A DNA stretch of 64,000 bases, from assembly GCF_001431595.1 (NCBI RefSeq), contig NZ_LDJO01000026.1:347366-411365 (forward strand). Direction: 5' to 3'. The stretch comes from Stenotrophomonas acidaminiphila. Its GTDB lineage: Bacteria > Pseudomonadota > Gammaproteobacteria > Xanthomonadales > Xanthomonadaceae. Positions 1 through 8,364 of the stretch are shown here, piece by piece. Numbering within the stretch: the first letter of the stretch is position 1; each line of letters opens with the position of its first letter. The notes under the pieces were generated by a model. That model searched no databases. It was given only the letters and a program-made list of their open reading frames with translations, and was not told where the DNA came from. The position numbers and the translations under genes were made by a program.

Positions 1-252
1 ATGTTCTGGCAGGCCGGCCCCAAGCGCACCGAGAGCGCGTTGGCCGAATTCCTCGAGGCCCGCACGGCCCGCGGCGAACTGGCGATCGACGACCCGCGCC
101 TGGCCGCGCGCCAGTTCTTCTGCCTGATCAAGGGCGAACTGCACGCGCATATGATGTGCGGGCTGTGCGCGGCCCCGGAGCAGCCCGACGCCGAGGCCCA
201 CATCGCCACCACGGTCGACTTCTTCATCCGCGCCTATGCGCCCCGCCCCTAA
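1..252 (+). CDS. TetR/AcrR-family regulator, C-terminal fragment (cut by window edge)
   Basis: Only the last 83 or so residues are in the window; the N-terminal helix-turn-helix lies to the left of base 1. The visible part is an all-helical segment containing LAARQFFCLIKGELHAHMM and ending in FFIRAYAPRP. This resembles the C-terminal ligand-binding/dimerisation domain of AefR-like TetR repressors (TetR_C_7 type). The first in-frame ATG at base 1 is probably internal rather than the true start. The target cannot be told from this fragment, since the divergent or neighbouring efflux gene is outside the window. The family assignment rests on general similarity of the C-terminal helices only. Confidence 0.6.
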   Translation: MFWQAGPKRTESALAEFLEARTARGELAIDDPRLAARQFFCLIKGELHAHMMCGLCAAPEQPDAEAHIATTVDFFIRAYAPRP

Positions 253-382
253 CCTGAACGAACCGGAGGTCGTGATGACTTCCGGCACTGCGGACCTGCC
301 GCGGGCACGGCGATGCTTGCCCCGCACTGCCCGCGCCAACCGGTAAAATGGCCGGCCCACTGCGCCGGATTGACGAGACACC

Positions 383-1030
383 ATGACGATCGATTACTCC
401 CACGCCCGCGAAATGATGGTCGAACAGCAGGTACGTCCCTGGGACGTGCTGGACCTGCGCGTGCTGGACGTCCTGGCGCGGCTGCCGCGCGAAGCCTTCG
501 TGGCCGAGTCGCACAAGGCGCTGGCCTATGCAGACATCGAACTGCCGCTGGGCCATGGGCAGAAGATGATGAAGCCGGTGGTCGAAGGCCGCATGCTGCA
601 GGCGCTGGACCTGCAGCCGGGCGACGAAGTGCTGGAGATCGGTACCGGCAGCGGCTTCATCAGCGCCTGCCTGGGCGAGCTGGCCCGCGAAGTGCTGAGC
701 CTTGAAATCCAGCCGGAGCTGGCCGAGCGCGCGCGCGCCAACCTGGATGCCGCCAAGCTCGGCTCCAACGTGCGCATCGAGGTCGCCGACGCGCTGCAGT
801 GGCAGACCCAGCGCCACTTCGACGCCATCTGCATCACCGGTGCGGTGGATACCGTGCCGGCACACATCCTGAAGTGGCTGCGCCCCGGTGGCCGCCTGTT
901 CGTCATCCAGGGCCGCTCGCCGGTGATGGAAGCGGCGCTGATCAAGGCCGACGGCAGCGTGCAGTCCCTGTTCGAAACCGATATCGACTATCTGCTGGGT
1001 GCCGCGCCGGCCCCGCAGTTCCAACTCTGA
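383..1030 (+). CDS. pcm: Protein-L-isoaspartate O-methyltransferase family protein
   Basis: A 215-residue SAM-dependent methyltransferase of the PCMT family, which methylates isoaspartyl residues of damaged proteins so that they can be repaired. The N-terminal part holds the family pattern MVEQQVRPWDV...LDVLARLPREAFV. The SAM-binding motif I follows as VLEIGTGSGFISA (about residues 87-99), with an acidic strand end at LSLEIQPE. The length fits the family (about 210-225 aa). The cytoplasmic enzyme sits 24 bp upstream of tolC and probably shares a transcript with it, as in other Xanthomonadaceae. Some members of this subgroup lack measurable isoaspartyl activity, so the exact substrate is inferred. 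Confidence 0.88.
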   Translation: MTIDYSHAREMMVEQQVRPWDVLDLRVLDVLARLPREAFVAESHKALAYADIELPLGHGQKMMKPVVEGRMLQALDLQPGDEVLEIGTGSGFISACLGELAREVLSLEIQPELAERARANLDAAKLGSNVRIEVADALQWQTQRHFDAICITGAVDTVPAHILKWLRPGGRLFVIQGRSPVMEAALIKADGSVQSLFETDIDYLLGAAPAPQFQL

Positions 1031-1054
1031 TCCGCTACATCCAAGGAAGCCGCA

Positions 1055-2413
1055 ATGATCCGCCGATCCCTCGCCCTTGCGCTGGCTGTCGCCCTCTCGC
1101 CGCTGGCGGCCAATGCCGCCGACCTGATGCAGGTCTACGAAATGGCCCGCAACGGCGACCCGCAGCTGGCCTCCGCAGAGTCCAACCGGCTGTACACCAA
1201 GGAAGGCCAGGTGCAGGCCCGCGCGGCACTGCTGCCGTCGCTGGGCGGCTCGGCGTCGCTGAACCGCACCCGCTCCTCGCTGGATGGCGTCAGCGGCTCG
1301 AGCACCTCCACCTCGCGCAAGTACGGCATCTCGGGTGAGCAGACCCTGTTCAACTGGACCCAGTTCGCCAACCTGCGGACCCAGCGCGAGATCAGCAAGG
1401 CAGCCGACTTCGACCTGGAATCGGCGAACGACGACCTGATCGTGCGCACCGCCACCACCTACTTCAACGTCCTGGTGGCGATCGAATCGCTCAGCGCCGC
1501 GCAGACCAACGAAGCGGCCGCCAAGAAGCAGTTCGACTACGCCGACAAGCGCCTGGAAGTCGGTCTGGCGCCGATCACCGACGTGCACGAAGCCCGCGCC
1601 CAGTACGACCAGGCGCGCGCCAACACCATCCTCGCCCGCAACACCCTGGCCGATGCCTACCAGGCGCTGAGCGAACTGACCGGGCAGCCGGTGCAGGGCC
1701 TGCGCAGCCTGCCGGAGGACTTCCGTCCGGAACTGCCGGCCAACCGCGGCGACGTCGACAAGCTGGTGGCCGATGCGATCGCGCAGAACCCGGCGCTGAA
1801 GGCGCAGGAACTGAAGGTCAACGCCGCCGAGTCCGGCGTCTCGGCCGCCCGCGGCGGCCACTACCCGACCCTGTCGCTGGGCGGCAGCTGGGGCAAGAGC
1901 GCCAATTGGGGCGACAGCGTCGGCGGCTCCTCGTTCGGCCCGGACGCGACCACCAACTCGATCGGCCTGACCCTGAACGTGCCGATCTTCTCCGGTGGCG
2001 CCACCCAGTCCTACGTGCGCCAGGCCCTGGCCCAGCGCGACATCGCCCAGGACGGCTACGAGCAGCAGAAGCGCGCGCTGGACCGCAACACCCGCAATGC
2101 CTACCAGGCCGTGGTGGCGGGCATCAGCGAGGTCGAGGCACGCCGCCTGGCCGTGGTGTCGGCGCAGAGCGCGTACGACGCCTCGCAGGTCGGCCTGGAA
2201 GTCGGTACCCGTACCGTGCTGGACGTGGTGCAGAACCAGCGCACCCTGTTCCAGGCCAAGCTGGACTATGCGCAGGCCCGCTACACCTTCCTGCTCAGCC
2301 GGCTGCAGCTCAGCCAGGCCATCGGCGCGCTGGACGTGGCCGAGGTGCAGGACATCAACCGCCTGTTGACCCAGGATGCCGAGGCGCAGCTGGCGGCGGG
2401 CAGCATGCAGTAA
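1055..2413 (+). CDS. tolC: TolC-family outer-membrane efflux channel
   Basis: A 452-residue outer-membrane channel used by tripartite efflux pumps and type I secretion. The N-terminal signal peptide (about residues 1-22) ends at LAANAAD. Two repeated OEP halves with long coiled-coil helices follow, including VYEMARNGDPQLASAESNR at the mature N-terminus and VLDVVQNQRTLFQAKLDYAQARY near the C-terminus, both typical of TolC. A good ribosome site (AAGGAAG) precedes the ATG. It follows pcm by 24 bp and ends at a perfect 13-bp hairpin terminator shared with convergent waaA. No cognate pump gene is adjacent, which is normal for a chromosomal TolC that serves several pumps. Confidence 0.93.
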   Translation: MIRRSLALALAVALSPLAANAADLMQVYEMARNGDPQLASAESNRLYTKEGQVQARAALLPSLGGSASLNRTRSSLDGVSGSSTSTSRKYGISGEQTLFNWTQFANLRTQREISKAADFDLESANDDLIVRTATTYFNVLVAIESLSAAQTNEAAAKKQFDYADKRLEVGLAPITDVHEARAQYDQARANTILARNTLADAYQALSELTGQPVQGLRSLPEDFRPELPANRGDVDKLVADAIAQNPALKAQELKVNAAESGVSAARGGHYPTLSLGGSWGKSANWGDSVGGSSFGPDATTNSIGLTLNVPIFSGGATQSYVRQALAQRDIAQDGYEQQKRALDRNTRNAYQAVVAGISEVEARRLAVVSAQSAYDASQVGLEVGTRTVLDVVQNQRTLFQAKLDYAQARYTFLLSRLQLSQAIGALDVAEVQDINRLLTQDAEAQLAAGSMQ

Positions 2414-2440
2414 GTCCCGCCGCTTCACCGGCATGGACAT

Positions 2441-2470
2441 GCGAAAGGCGGGCTTTGGCCCGCCTTTCGC
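2441..2470. terminator. Bidirectional hairpin terminator between tolC and waaA
   Basis: Perfect 13-bp stem GCGAAAGGCGGGC / GCCCGCCTTTCGC with a 4-nt TTTG loop, lying between the convergent stop codons of tolC and waaA. The AAAG...CTTT ends give short U-rich tails in both directions. Confidence 0.85.
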
Positions 2471-2516
2471 GTATGCGCCATCACGTGGCGCGGAAGCCAG
2501 ACGTCGCGACTGCCTC

Positions 2517-3812
2517 CTACTCCGGTGCCGGCAACCGCGGCGCGATCAGTTCCAGGGTCCGTTCCAGCGCACCGCGGCCGTTGGCCACCAGCTGGGCGCC
2601 GGCCTGGACCATCTGCCGGCGCGCCGACGCATCCCCCAGCAGGCGCAGCAGTTCGTCGCCGAGCTGGGCGGCATCGTCGCGGATGCTCAGCGCCCCGGCT
2701 TCGCTCATCCGCCGCGAGATCTCGGCGAAGTTGTGCAGGTGCGGGCCGGTGATCACCGCCGTACCCATCGCCGCCGGCTCCAGCAGGTTGTGCCCGCCGA
2801 TGGCCTGCAGGCTGCCGCCGACGAAGGCCACCTGCGCGCAGGCGAAGAACGGCATCAGCTCGCCCAGCGTGTTGAGCACGAACACCTGGGTGTCGGCGCC
2901 CGGCCACTGCTCGGCGCTGCGCGTGGCCACGCGCCAGCCCTGGGCCCGCACCGACGCCTCGACCTTGGCGAACCGCTCCGGGTGCCGCGGCGCCCACAGC
3001 AGCAGCGCATCGGGATACCGCTCCAGCACGCGCGCATGCAGGTCGATGACCGCCTGCTCTTCGCCTTCGTGGGTGCTGGCGGCGATCCAGGTCACGCGCC
3101 CGGCCGGCACATGCGCATGGAACGCGGCGAGCAGCGGCGCCGGATCCGGCGGGTGGATGTCGAACTTCAGGTTGCCCAGCGCGCAGACCTGCTCCTGGCG
3201 TGCGCCGAGCACGACGAAGCGGCGCGCATCCTCGCTCGACTGCGCGGCCACGCAGGTCACCGTGCGCAGCGCGCGCCCGACCAGCGGCCGCAGCAGGCGA
3301 TAACCCTTCAGCGAGCGTGCCGACAGGCGCGCATTGAGGATGTAGACCGGGATCCGGCGATCGCGGCAGCCGAACAACAGGTTCGGCCACAACTCGGTTT
3401 CCAGGATCAACGCCAGGCTCGGGCGGAAATGGTCGAGGAAACGCCCGGCGCTGCCCGGCACGTCGTAAGGCAGGTAGACGTGGTCCACCGCGTCGCCCCA
3501 CAGCGCGCGCACCCGCTGCGATCCGGTGGGGGTGATGGTGGTGATGACCCAGCGGATGTCCGGGCGCTGCCGGCGCAGCGCATCCACCACCGGCGCGGCG
3601 GCGTTGACCTCGCCCACCGAGACCGCGTGCAGCCACACGCAGGGCCTGCGCCCGCTTTCCGGATACGACGCATAGCGTTCGTCCCAGCGCTTGAAGTATT
3701 CGCGCACGCGGAAGCCACGCCATACCAGGTGATAGACGGTGATGGGCAGCAGCAGGTACAGCAAGGCCGAGTACAGGCCCCGCAGCAGCAGTTCGACGGG
3801 ATCCTTGCGCAT
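2517..3812 (-). CDS. waaA: 3-deoxy-D-manno-octulosonic acid (Kdo) transferase
   Basis: A 431-residue inner-membrane-anchored GT30 glycosyltransferase that adds Kdo from CMP-Kdo to lipid IVA, the first core step of LPS synthesis. Seen in sequence: an N-terminal hydrophobic anchor (LYSALLYLLLPITVYHLV), the acceptor-domain pattern WLHAVSVGEVNAA with its catalytic glutamate, and the C-terminal donor-domain motif GGSLQAIGGHNLLEPAA, diagnostic of WaaA. The length matches the family. It is divergent from lpxL, with a 120-bp shared upstream region, so two lipid A/core genes can be controlled together. Whether it adds one or two Kdo units cannot be read from sequence. Confidence 0.95.
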   Translation of the reverse strand: MRKDPVELLLRGLYSALLYLLLPITVYHLVWRGFRVREYFKRWDERYASYPESGRRPCVWLHAVSVGEVNAAAPVVDALRRQRPDIRWVITTITPTGSQRVRALWGDAVDHVYLPYDVPGSAGRFLDHFRPSLALILETELWPNLLFGCRDRRIPVYILNARLSARSLKGYRLLRPLVGRALRTVTCVAAQSSEDARRFVVLGARQEQVCALGNLKFDIHPPDPAPLLAAFHAHVPAGRVTWIAASTHEGEEQAVIDLHARVLERYPDALLLWAPRHPERFAKVEASVRAQGWRVATRSAEQWPGADTQVFVLNTLGELMPFFACAQVAFVGGSLQAIGGHNLLEPAAMGTAVITGPHLHNFAEISRRMSEAGALSIRDDAAQLGDELLRLLGDASARRQMVQAGAQLVANGRGALERTLELIAPRLPAPE

Positions 3813-3932
3813 CCGGCGAGGATACCTATGCGCGGGGAACTAGTGGATAGGAAACCGGCGGAGCTGCATGCGCGGCCATCGCCCCGGCCGCTTCCGGGTG
3901 CCCATCCGCGGGTTCCTCATTAGAATCCCCCC

Positions 3933-4859
3933 ATGTCCGACACCCCCACCTCCGCCACCCGCCCGTCACTGTGGCAGCCACGCCACTGGCCGACGTTCGC
4001 CTGGCTGGCGCTGGCCATGCTGGGCGCACGCCTGCCCTGGATGCTGCAGCGCGCGATCGGCCGCGGCATCGGCTGGCTGGCGCTGCACCTGGCCGGTACC
4101 CGCCGGCATGCCGCCGAGGTGAACATCCGCCTGTGCTTTCCCGAGCAGGACGAGGCCTGGCGGCGGCAACTGCTGCGCGACAGTTTCGATGCGCTCGGCG
4201 TGGGCATCTTCGAGTTCGCCCGCGCCTGGTGGGGCAGCATTGACGCGATCCGCCCGCGGGTGGAGATCCAGGGCCTTGAGCACCTGCAGGCACTGCAGGC
4301 GCAGGGCCGCGGCGTGTTGCTGGTGTCAGGACACTTCATGACCCTGGAGATGTGCGGGCGGCTGCTGTGCGACCACGTGCCGCTGGCCGGCATGTACCGG
4401 CGCTACCGCAACCCGGTGATGGAATGGGCGGTCAAGCACGGCCGCCTGCGCTACGCCAGCGCGATGTTCGCCAACGAGGACATCCGCGCCACCGTGCGCC
4501 ACCTGAAGAAAGGCGGCCTGCTCTGGTACGCGCCCGACCAGGACATGCGCGGCAAGGATTCGGTGTTCGTGCCGTTCTTCGGGGTACCCGCTTCCACCAT
4601 CACCGCCACCCACCAGTTCGCGCGGCTGACCGGCTGCGCCGTGGTGCCCTTCTTCCACCGTCGCGAAGGCGGGCGCTACCTGCTCACGATCGCGCCGCCG
4701 CTGCCGGACTTCCCCACCGAGGATGCGGTCGCCGACACCGCGCGCGTCAACGCCGCGATCGAGCAGATGGTGCGCGAAGCGCCGGCCCAGTACCTGTGGA
4801 TCCACCGCCGCTTCAAGCGGCAGCCGCAAGGACGCAGCCGCTTCTATCAGCGCGATTGA
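3933..4859 (+). CDS. lpxL: Lipid A biosynthesis acyltransferase (LpxL/HtrB family)
   Basis: A 308-residue late acyltransferase that transfers an acyl chain from acyl-ACP to Kdo2-lipid IVA at the inner face of the cytoplasmic membrane. It has an N-terminal membrane helix (FAWLALAMLGARLPWMLQ). The family catalytic H-x4-E is seen in VSGHFMTLEM, followed by AGMYRRYRNP and the later block LLWYAPDQDM. Length and order of motifs match LpxL/LpxM. Which acyl position it serves is not visible. Its 3' end overlaps the 3' end of the convergent ligase-like gene by 13 bp. Confidence 0.93.
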   Translation: MSDTPTSATRPSLWQPRHWPTFAWLALAMLGARLPWMLQRAIGRGIGWLALHLAGTRRHAAEVNIRLCFPEQDEAWRRQLLRDSFDALGVGIFEFARAWWGSIDAIRPRVEIQGLEHLQALQAQGRGVLLVSGHFMTLEMCGRLLCDHVPLAGMYRRYRNPVMEWAVKHGRLRYASAMFANEDIRATVRHLKKGGLLWYAPDQDMRGKDSVFVPFFGVPASTITATHQFARLTGCAVVPFFHRREGGRYLLTIAPPLPDFPTEDAVADTARVNAAIEQMVREAPAQYLWIHRRFKRQPQGRSRFYQRD

Positions 4860-6190
4860 TCGCCGCCGGCCGGCGCCGGCGACGGATGGGCAAGCAGGGC
4901 GCCGGCGAACAGCGCGGCCAGCAGCAGGGTCGCGCCGCCCCAGAACGCCGAGTAGAACGCCAGGTGGGTATTGAACGGGAACACCGTCACCGCCAGCGCC
5001 AGCGTGGCCGGGCGCGCCCGTGCCCGTGCCTCCGCGTCCGCGTAACGCCACGCGCGCCACGCCATGGACGCGCCGGCCAGCCACAGCAGCAGGCCCAGGA
5101 TGCCGGTTTCGGACAGGATCTCGAGCACCAGCTGGTGGGCATGCAGCGCCGGCCCGGTGCCCCAGGCGGCGTACTGCCCGTGCGCCGGATCGCACTGCGG
5201 AAAGGCGTTGCGGAACTCGCGCGTGCCCACCCCGTTGAGCGGATGCGCGCGCACCATGCACGCAGCCGCGCTCCAGATCTGGCTGCGTCCGGACAGCGCC
5301 GCATCCACACCGGCCGCATCGCCGGTCAACGCCATCGCGGTGCGCGTCACCCGCTCGCGCACCTGCGGGGACAGCCCGGCCAGCAGCACCGCGCCGAGCA
5401 CGCCGGACAGCAGCACCAGGGCCATGCCCTTCCGGCCCAGCAGGCGCCAGCCGGAGAACAGCATCACCAGGGCATAGGTGATCCAGGACGCACGCGAACC
5501 GGCGAGCACGATCACCACCCCGGTCGGCAGCGCCGCCAGCAGCCAGCCCCAGCGTCCCCAGCGCGCGGCGGCGGCGAACAACAGGAACGGCGTGAGGCTG
5601 GCCAGTACCTGCCCGAACTTGAGGTTGCACGGCCCGAACACGCCGCTGAGCCGGTCCGCCTGCGCCACTTCCCCGGCGCTGCACAGGCCGTGCCCGCTGA
5701 CCAGCCATTTCACCTGGTCCATCGACCAGAACAGCGGGCTGCTGCCGGCCAGTGCCTGCGCCAGCGCATCGGCCACCCACAACGCGACAACCACGCCCAA
5801 TCCGGTGAAGGTGGCCCGGCGCCGGGCGTCGCTCGCCACGGCGATGGCCACCAGCCACATGAAAGGCAGGTGGCGCAGCCCGGCCGCGACCCGGCCCCAC
5901 GCACGGCCGGGATCGTCCGCGTCCACAGCCGAGACCAGCTGCGGCAGCCAATAGGCAAGGAACAGCGTGCTGGTCAGCGCCCACGCCGGCACGCTGAGCA
6001 GGCGGCGGCCGTCGCCGGTGAAGCGCTGCCACGCCAGGTAGCCCAGCATCACCAGCGCACCCAGCGCCAGCAACGCCTCGGCGATGCCCGGCGCCGGCCA
6101 CGCCGCGACGCAGGCGATCACCCAGGCCGGGGCCCATTTCAACGGAGGCGCCGGCGACGCCACGGGGGATTCAATCGACGAGTTCGCCAT
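4847..6190 (-). CDS. O-antigen ligase family membrane protein
   Basis: A polytopic inner-membrane protein of 447 residues with about ten to twelve hydrophobic segments and a large periplasmic loop before the last helices. It has a Wzy_C-type core with VLAGSRASWITY and the loop pattern GRSQIWSAAACMVRAHPLNGVG...HAHQLVLEILSETG, found in WaaL ligases and Wzy polymerases. The start ATG at 6190 was chosen because it gives MANSSIESP just before the first helix; the reading frame further upstream only shadows the glycosyltransferase gene. It overlaps the 3' end of the upstream glycosyltransferase by 20 bp, implying translational coupling. WaaL and Wzy cannot be separated from sequence alone. Confidence 0.85.
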   Translation of the reverse strand: MANSSIESPVASPAPPLKWAPAWVIACVAAWPAPGIAEALLALGALVMLGYLAWQRFTGDGRRLLSVPAWALTSTLFLAYWLPQLVSAVDADDPGRAWGRVAAGLRHLPFMWLVAIAVASDARRRATFTGLGVVVALWVADALAQALAGSSPLFWSMDQVKWLVSGHGLCSAGEVAQADRLSGVFGPCNLKFGQVLASLTPFLLFAAAARWGRWGWLLAALPTGVVIVLAGSRASWITYALVMLFSGWRLLGRKGMALVLLSGVLGAVLLAGLSPQVRERVTRTAMALTGDAAGVDAALSGRSQIWSAAACMVRAHPLNGVGTREFRNAFPQCDPAHGQYAAWGTGPALHAHQLVLEILSETGILGLLLWLAGASMAWRAWRYADAEARARARPATLALAVTVFPFNTHLAFYSAFWGGATLLLAALFAGALLAHPSPAPAGGDQSR

Positions 6191-7283
6191 AAACGTCCAG
6201 CGTGGCACGCTGCATGGCCCGCAGGGTGAAAGGGATGCGCCGCGGCAGCGGTGGCGGTTGCCGCAGCAGGTCCAGCGCACGCGCCACCAGTGTCGCGGCA
6301 TCGCCCGGCGGCACCGCGCCGGAGGGCTGCAGCTCGCCCAGCAGTTCGCCGACCCCACCGTGGTCCCAGCCCAGTACCGGGCGGCCCACTGCCAGCGCTT
6401 CAAGCACGGTGCGGCCGAACGCCTCGGGCTTGTCCGACAGCTGCAGGACCAGGTCGCTGGCCGCGTAGGCCTGCGCGATCCGGGTGGTGGGTTCGGTGAT
6501 GGCGACCGCGTCGGCGATGCGCAGCGTGGCGGCCTGCTGCTCCAGTTCGCGCACGTATGCCTCGCGCCCCGGCTCGCGTGCGCCCGGCATCCACAGCCGT
6601 GCCAGCACATCGTGCCCGCGCAATGCCGCCAGCAGGTGCAGCGCATGCGCATGGCCCTTGAGGCGGGTGCCGCGACCGGGCAACAGCAACAGCGGCCCGG
6701 CGCCGGCCAGCGCCGGATGCAGCGCTTCGACCGCCAGCCGCGGCCGCCGGTCGGCCGGCGCCACGTGCGGGAACTGCGCCAGGTCCACGCCACGCGGGAT
6801 CACCCGCAGGCGCTGCGGATCGGTGGCCGGGTAATGCGCGAGCAGGTAGTCGCGCACGCTGCGGGACACGCAGATCACCCGCTCGCCACTGGCCATGATG
6901 CCGCTGTAGCGACCCGGTGAATTGAGCCCATGCATGGTCGTGACCCAGTGTGGGCGCCGTTCCCGCGGCATGCCGCGCAGCGCGTGCCAGCCCAGCCAGG
7001 CCGGCAGCCGCGAACGCGCGTGCACGATATCGGCGCCGGTTTCGGCGAACAGCCTGCGCAGCGACACCACGTGGCGCAGGGTCAGCAGCGACTTGCGGCC
7101 GATGTCCAGCGCCAGGTGTTCGGCACCGCTGTCCAGCAGCGGCGGCACCAGACGGCCACCGGCCGAGACCACGATGGCGCGATGCCCGGCCTCCACCAGC
7201 GCCTGGGCGATCTCCAGCGTCGAGCGCTCGACGCCGCCGGAGTGCAGCGCCGGCAGCAGCTGCACCACGGTCAGGCGGCGCAT
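6171..7283 (-). CDS. Glycosyltransferase, GT4-like, LPS/exopolysaccharide type
   Basis: A 370-residue GT-B fold enzyme. It opens with MRRLTVVQLLPALHSGGVER, the nucleotide-sugar transferase N-domain with its glycine-rich GGVE turn. It holds the C-domain retaining-GT4 signature KPEAFGRTVLEALAVGRPV (the E-x7-E motif). ATG 7283 was preferred over upstream in-frame codons because family homology begins there and the preceding codons overlap the zinc-finger gene. It lies 8 bp after the zf-CHCC gene and overlaps the ligase-like gene downstream, so the three form a minus-strand operon. The sugar donor and acceptor are not readable; a role in LPS core extension is inferred from the neighbours. Confidence 0.88.
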   Translation of the reverse strand: MRRLTVVQLLPALHSGGVERSTLEIAQALVEAGHRAIVVSAGGRLVPPLLDSGAEHLALDIGRKSLLTLRHVVSLRRLFAETGADIVHARSRLPAWLGWHALRGMPRERRPHWVTTMHGLNSPGRYSGIMASGERVICVSRSVRDYLLAHYPATDPQRLRVIPRGVDLAQFPHVAPADRRPRLAVEALHPALAGAGPLLLLPGRGTRLKGHAHALHLLAALRGHDVLARLWMPGAREPGREAYVRELEQQAATLRIADAVAITEPTTRIAQAYAASDLVLQLSDKPEAFGRTVLEALAVGRPVLGWDHGGVGELLGELQPSGAVPPGDAATLVARALDLLRQPPPLPRRIPFTLRAMQRATLDVYGELVD

Positions 7284-7291
7284 GCGGGCGT

Positions 7292-7489
7292 TCAGTCGAC
7301 CAGCACGAACACCGCGCCGCAGTACGGGCAGGCGGCTTCGCCGTTGGGCTCGTTCTCGATCGGCAGGTAAACCCGCGGATGCGAATTCCACAGCGCCATC
7401 TCCGGCGTCGGGCAGCTCAACGGCAGGTCGGCACGGTGCACGTTGTAGCGCTTCTCGGCGTTGGCGGGCGCGGCGGCGGTATGGCTCAT
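7292..7489 (-). CDS. Small zf-CHCC zinc-finger protein
   Basis: A 65-residue protein with one zinc site, Cys26...His37...Cys54-x2-Cys57 (ACPYCGAVF), matching the zf-CHCC family related to mitochondrial complex I subunit NDUFS6. Such proteins are widespread in proteobacteria beside LPS core genes, and their function is not settled. The ATG at 7489 gives MSHTAAAPAN; more 5' in-frame codons encode no family sequence. It is first in the minus-strand run that continues into the glycosyltransferase and ligase-like genes. Confidence 0.85.
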   Translation of the reverse strand: MSHTAAAPANAEKRYNVHRADLPLSCPTPEMALWNSHPRVYLPIENEPNGEAACPYCGAVFVLVD

Positions 7490-8019
7490 GGCGTCATTCA
7501 CACAGGAAAACCGGGACCGGGCAATTCTAGCAGCGCCGGCAGGACATGGACTTCGCCGGACATGAGCCGGTGCCATGTCCGGCGACTCCTTCTGCGATGG
7601 CCCGCACCCGGCCGCCACCCCATGGCGCCCCGGCAGCCACCGCGTCCAGCGCTACGTCCGCCAGCTCGGGGCCTGCGCATGGAGGAGTTCCCTGACCGCT
7701 CCGCCGCGCTGACCACGCACATCCTGGGGGGCAGCAGCGCGACCAACCGCACCCGGGATTCTTCGCCAGGGTGTGTGGTGTTCGATCCGCAGCGGTTCAT
7801 GCCGCCTGCCGGCCACCTGGATCCGCGCGCTGTCTTCCGCCCTGCGGGTGGTCAATGGCCACCTGCGCATCGAGGACGACGGCAGGCCGACGTCCCGGCT
7901 GGCCGCATGCTGGGGGATTCATCGCCAGCCGGCGCCTGCCGGGATCCTGGCACCCGGCAGTGATGCACCTGATGCCCGCCGGCGCCCCGGTACCGGCGGC
8001 ACCGACACACGCCTGGTTC
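7490..8019. other. 530 bp without a recognisable gene
   Basis: Several open frames cross this stretch on both strands, but they are arginine/proline-rich GC-bias frames with no conserved motif, no ribosome site and no plausible membrane or signal segment. It presumably holds the promoter of the minus-strand zf-CHCC operon. No repeat or clear terminator was seen. Confidence 0.5.
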
Positions 8020-8154
8020 TCAGACCAGGATGCCCAGCAACCCACCCACGCTGATGCCGACGACGGTACCGACAAAGAGACCGGCAAGGAACTGCATCCG
8101 CAGCGAATCGGAGACGCCGCGCCTGACGTCATGGTCCGAGATCTTCTTGAACAT
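8020..8154 (-). CDS. 44-residue glycine-zipper membrane peptide, possible quorum-sensing target
   Basis: A small unrecognised protein: a charged N-terminus (MFKKISDHDVRRGVSDSLRMQ), then one hydrophobic helix LAGLFVGTVVGISVGGLLG with regularly spaced glycines, ending at ILV. The pattern suits a single-pass inner-membrane peptide able to oligomerise. The ATG at 8154 was chosen because residues upstream in the frame (Arg/Cys-rich) look non-coding. It is transcribed in the same direction as luxI and lies 197 bp downstream of the luxI stop. A lux-box-like inverted repeat overlaps that stop and faces this gene. Function unknown; it could instead be a chance frame, but the amphipathic-then-hydrophobic layout argues for a real gene. 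Confidence 0.55.
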   Translation of the reverse strand: MFKKISDHDVRRGVSDSLRMQFLAGLFVGTVVGISVGGLLGILV

Positions 8155-8348
8155 GCCCCCATCTCCCGATATGAAAGAACACGGAGGGGCGCGCCAGGCG
8201 CGCACGAAGCAGGACCGCTCCCGCCTGCAACCTCCCTGTTCCCTCCGCATGGCATTCCACGCCGGCCGGGACGACGAGCCCATTTTCCCGTCTCCCGCAG
8301 GCCCTCCGGCCTGACATGGATTTCACCCGAGATACCCGTTTCCCGTAA

Positions 8349-8364
8349 CTGTCAGAATTGACAG
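8349..8364. promoter_or_regulatory. lux-box-like inverted repeat overlapping the luxI stop codon
   Basis: CTGTCAGAATTGACAG: perfect 6-bp arms CTGTCA/TGACAG around GAAT. It has the same arms as the boxes at 9017-9032 and 9577-9592. It covers the luxI TGA codon (8352-8354 on the plus strand) and is placed to control a leftward transcript toward the small membrane peptide gene at 8154. Confidence 0.65.

Noticed and set aside
224..2440. A 738-codon minus-strand frame opposite pcm and tolC
   Set aside because: Both plus-strand genes show clear family motifs, signal peptide and ribosome sites; the antisense product is low-complexity and unlike any family.
7562..8361. Several plus-strand frames upstream of the luxI locus
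   Set aside because: They overlap each other in different frames, have GC-bias composition and show no conserved blocks.
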